A DNA stretch of 64,000 nt, taken from contig NZ_CADFEB010000006.1 in NCBI RefSeq assembly GCF_902833085.1, positions 62,001 to 126,000 of the forward strand. Reading direction: 5' to 3'. Of this stretch, positions 61,903 to 64,000 are shown in pieces. The translations under genes were made by a program, and so were the position numbers. The notes below the pieces were generated by a model. It was not told where the DNA came from. It worked only from the letters and a program-made list of their open reading frames with translations, and made no database searches. Position 1 is the first letter of the stretch. Each line of letters opens with the position of its first letter. Origin of the DNA: Burkholderia ubonensis. GTDB taxonomy: Bacteria > Pseudomonadota > Gammaproteobacteria > Burkholderiales > Burkholderiaceae.

Positions 61903-62387
61903 TCCGGAAAAGAATCATATCGGTCAAAACATTCATTTTACTGATCGATCGGCAGCGCGTTCAATACGGGCATGTCTTTTCCGAAATCGTCCTCCATGCC
62001 TGTTGGCCCCTCGATGCAGCGCCCGATTGCCGAGGCCGTTGAACCTGCCGCCGTGAACGCCTGTGCCGCCGATGACAAGCGTGACGCGGCGCCGGTTCGT
62101 GCTCCCGACCCACGCGGCGGGCGCGGCCGCCGCGTCCGCTTCGGCGACGCGATACCCGACGCACCCGCCCGCGCAGCGACAGGCGCGATCGCGATCAGCT
62201 TCGCCGTCGTGTCGCGCAAGCATTGGCCCCGCTGAGCGCCGGCGCGTCGCATCCGTTCGTGACGGAAGCGGTATAGTGTGTCGGCCGTCGCCGTTTGCTC
62301 CAGAGCAAACGCATTGTGATGGCCGGCAGGAGGCAGCACTGTGCTCCTGACGCGAGCCTCGTTTACGACCTCTGCCGCACGAAACCG
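61903..62387. other. Gap with a palindrome and a possible leader peptide
   Basis: No convincing protein gene lies here. A 20-base near-perfect palindrome (CGTTTGCTC-CA-GAGCAAACG) is at 62292-62311. A 16-residue reading frame begins at GTG 62341, seven bases after GGAGG, and its stop at 62391 overlaps the ATG of the winged-helix gene. Frames on the minus strand here have no family match. Confidence 0.45.
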
Positions 62388-62663
62388 ATGACCACCGCAT
62401 CACACGAAGACGACCTCGATCCCGCCCTTGTCGCGACCCTCGCGACGCTGCACGAAGCCGCCAACGATCCGGCCGGCAAGCCGTGGTCGCTGCCGAAGCT
62501 CGCGAAGCGCGCGCAGTTGCCGATGAGCACGCTGCGCCGCATGCTGACGCAGCTCGATGCCGGTGGCCTGACCACGACCACCTTGCGTGAAGACGGCACG
62601 GGCAGCGCGGCGCTGACCGACGAAGGGCGCGCGCTGTGCGCGCAGCTCTTCGATGCGACGTAA
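62388..62663 (+). CDS. Small winged-helix DNA-binding protein
   Basis: A 91-residue protein with a winged-helix core (WSLPKLAKRAQLPMSTLRRMLTQLDAGGLTTTTLREDGTGSAALTDEG). It resembles compact MarR/IclR-like regulators of unknown target. The start at 62388 lacks a strong ribosome site; an in-frame ATG at 62319 is an alternative. A palindrome upstream (62292-62311) may be its operator. Confidence 0.75.
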   Translation: MTTASHEDDLDPALVATLATLHEAANDPAGKPWSLPKLAKRAQLPMSTLRRMLTQLDAGGLTTTTLREDGTGSAALTDEGRALCAQLFDAT

Positions 62664-62665
62664 AA

Positions 62666-62693
62666 AAGGCGGGCCGCCCAAGCAGCCCGCCTT
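62666..62693. terminator. Terminator between convergent genes
   Basis: A 9-bp stem AAGGCGGGC/GCCCGCCTT is followed by TTTT on the minus strand. It serves the outer-membrane protein gene and probably also stops the plus-strand gene whose stop it abuts. Confidence 0.75.
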
Positions 62694-62717
62694 CGGTTGC
62701 CGCGAATCCGCGGCGCC

Positions 62718-63461
62718 TTACCACCGTGCCGTGATCCCGCCCATCACCGAATGGTCGTAAGTCTGGTCGTTCAAGCCGCGGCGATACCCGACGTCGAGAT
62801 CGAGCCAGCGTTTCGGCGAATAGATCGCGCCCGCGATCACGAACGCCGGATTCGCGCCGGCGCCGGCCTCGGCATTGCGTGACATCCCGACGTCGGCGAC
62901 CAGCTGCAGCTTGTCCGTCGCGCGGTAGATCGCCGCGCCGGAAACCTGCCAGATCGACGTCAGCTGGTCCTGCCGGTTCGGCTGGTACGCGATCCCCGCA
63001 TTCGCCAGGAACGACACCTTCGCGACGTCGGCCTGCGCGAGCAGCGTCGCGCCGGCGCCGACGCGTCCGGTCCCGAGCCCGCGCCGGTCGTTGCCGGTCG
63101 GCATCGTCACCCTGGGCTTGAGCGCGACACTGAACGGTCCGTGCTCGACAAACCGCCATTTCATCCCGATCTCGACGTCGCCGAACCCCGCCCCGTTCTC
63201 GTCCGACCGCGTCTGCACGTGCGTATAGGGCGCGTTGACGTACAGGTCGACGTGCTCGCCGAAGCCGCGCGTCAGCGTCGCGTTCCACAGCCCGTGCCGC
63301 CCGGTCTCTTCCTGTTTCGACGTTTCCTCGGCGTTCAGTTCCAGTTGCCAGTTCGCGTCGCCCTGCGTGCCCGTATCGTCGCTGACGAGCGGATGGGTCG
63401 CGTATGCGCCGGACGGCGCGAAGAGGGCGCTCGCGACCGCGAGCGGAAGCATTCTTTTCAT
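62718..63461 (-). CDS. Outer-membrane beta-barrel, MetA-pathway/transporter-like
   Basis: A 247-residue exported barrel-like protein (signal MKRMLPLAVASALFAPSGAYA). Alternating amphipathic strands such as GFGEHVDLYVNAPYTHVQ, GDVEIGMKWRFV and WLDLDVGYRRGLN fit the PF13557 phenol MetA-pathway/transporter group, and the last residue is an aromatic Trp. Substrate is unknown. AGGAG precedes the ATG at 63461. Confidence 0.8.
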   Translation of the reverse strand: MKRMLPLAVASALFAPSGAYATHPLVSDDTGTQGDANWQLELNAEETSKQEETGRHGLWNATLTRGFGEHVDLYVNAPYTHVQTRSDENGAGFGDVEIGMKWRFVEHGPFSVALKPRVTMPTGNDRRGLGTGRVGAGATLLAQADVAKVSFLANAGIAYQPNRQDQLTSIWQVSGAAIYRATDKLQLVADVGMSRNAEAGAGANPAFVIAGAIYSPKRWLDLDVGYRRGLNDQTYDHSVMGGITARW

Positions 63462-63537
63462 CACATCTCCTGGAATGCGTTGCGCGCGGCGGACCCGCGC
63501 ATAGCGTGCGGGTCCGCCGATGTTCAAGCGCAAGGAA

Positions 63538-64000
63538 TCAGAACCACTGCTTGTAGCGGCGCACGTAGATCGTCTTGACCGTCTGCGCGAGCAGGATGTA
63601 GCCGACCATCGTGGCCGCGAGCCACAGCCAGTAGCTGCCGGGCAGATGCATGAAGCCGAGCGCGTCCGCGAACGGCGAGAACGGCAGCCAGCAGCCGATC
63701 GCGATCGCGGTGATCGTCGACAGCAGCACCGGCAGCGCGGCCGTGCTCTGCAGGAACGGAATCTTCTGCGTGCGCAGCAGGTGCACGACGAGCGTCTGCG
63801 ACACGAGGCTCTCGATGAACCAGCCGGAATTCATCACGATCTGGCCGCTCGTGCCGCCATGCAGGTGATACAGCGCGCCCGCGCCGAACACGGTCCACAT
63901 CAGCAGGTACGTGGTGATGTCGAACACCGACGACGTCGGCCCGACCCACAGCATGAAGCGCTTGATGTTGCCGGCTTCCCACTTGCGCGGCTTCTTCAGG
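63538..64000 (-). CDS. mgtA: C-terminal part of an MgtA-type Mg2+ P-type ATPase (partial)
   Basis: The gene continues past the window edge. The 153 visible C-terminal residues match MgtA/MgtB: RFMLWVGPTSSVFD, SGWFIESLVSQTLVVHLLRTQKIPF and the last membrane helix before RRYKQWF. The phosphorylation and ATP-binding domains lie outside the window. It imports Mg2+ at the expense of ATP. Confidence 0.92.
   Translation of the reverse strand, partial: LKKPRKWEAGNIKRFMLWVGPTSSVFDITTYLLMWTVFGAGALYHLHGGTSGQIVMNSGWFIESLVSQTLVVHLLRTQKIPFLQSTAALPVLLSTITAIAIGCWLPFSPFADALGFMHLPGSYWLWLAATMVGYILLAQTVKTIYVRRYKQWF

Noticed and set aside
61938..62339. Minus-strand frame upstream of the LysR gene at 61027
   Set aside because: Alanine/arginine-rich with no recognisable domain; the three minus frames look equally unstructured, so no pseudogene could be supported.
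1..64000. CRISPR array, tRNA, rRNA or insertion sequence
   Set aside because: No regularly spaced repeat array, RNA gene or transposase was recognised anywhere in the window.

Overview
The window is high-GC, densely coded proteobacterial DNA that reads like a secondary replicon of a Burkholderia, most likely of the B. cepacia complex. The evidence is an OmpC-like general porin, many LysR regulators, a PenA-type class A beta-lactamase relative, OpgC, a GlsB/YeaQ protein and T6SS genes. The genus is inferred from family resemblance; no rRNA or tRNA is visible.

Layout. 0.2-2.4 kb: a BKACE (DUF849) enzyme with a large inserted repeat domain, and a gamma-carbonic-anhydrase-like hexapeptide protein. 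2.4-8.3 kb: a secreted esterase, OpgC, a porin, and a divergent LysR/aldo-keto reductase pair. 8.6-14.9 kb: a small cupin, two LysR regulators, an NlpD-like LysM/M23 lipoprotein, a class A beta-lactamase homologue that has lost its catalytic residues, a fimbrillin-like protein and GlsB. 14.9-18.7 kb: a peptide-type ABC transporter (two ATPases, two permeases) on the minus strand with no binding protein beside it.

19.0-33.8 kb: a plus-strand type VI secretion island. It contains VgrG, a two-domain peptidoglycan hydrolase effector, a candidate immunity protein, a PAAR remnant joined to a second periplasmic immunity-like protein, an intact PAAR protein, a membrane protein, TssM, TssF and TssJ. 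Sheath, tube, ClpV, TssK, TssL, TssA, TssE and TssG genes are absent. A minus-strand peptide-binding protein gene lies just beyond at 33.9-35.5 kb. The island therefore appears to sit inside an ABC transporter operon, between the binding protein and the first permease.

35.9-38.8 kb: a GH18 chitinase and an AA10 chitin-active lytic polysaccharide monooxygenase (LPMO), both with fibronectin and chitin-binding modules and neither with a clear signal peptide. 39.0-40.6 kb: a HipB/HipA module preceded by four elements spaced exactly 26 bp apart. 40.9-43.6 kb: a Tat-exported bicupin oxalate decarboxylase followed by an NRAMP manganese transporter, a sensible pair because the enzyme needs Mn. 43.6-45.2 kb: a second, closely related peptide-binding protein. 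45.3-54.7 kb: small envelope proteins, a bestrophin, an FdhF/YdeP molybdoenzyme with a divergent MocR regulator, a mechanosensitive channel, a SulP transporter and a small hypothetical protein. 55.4-59.8 kb: an MHS symporter, a small hypothetical, and a MarR / isochorismatase-like / DHA2 efflux operon behind a perfect 28-bp palindrome. 59.8-64 kb: a PbpG-type endopeptidase, a LysR regulator, a small winged-helix protein, an outer-membrane MetA-pathway-like protein, and the C-terminal part of an MgtA-type Mg2+ ATPase cut by the window edge.

The most unusual items are the GW-repeat insertion in the BKACE enzyme, the catalytically dead beta-lactamase, the partial T6SS island with a base-composition break inside its effector, and the HipBA operator array.
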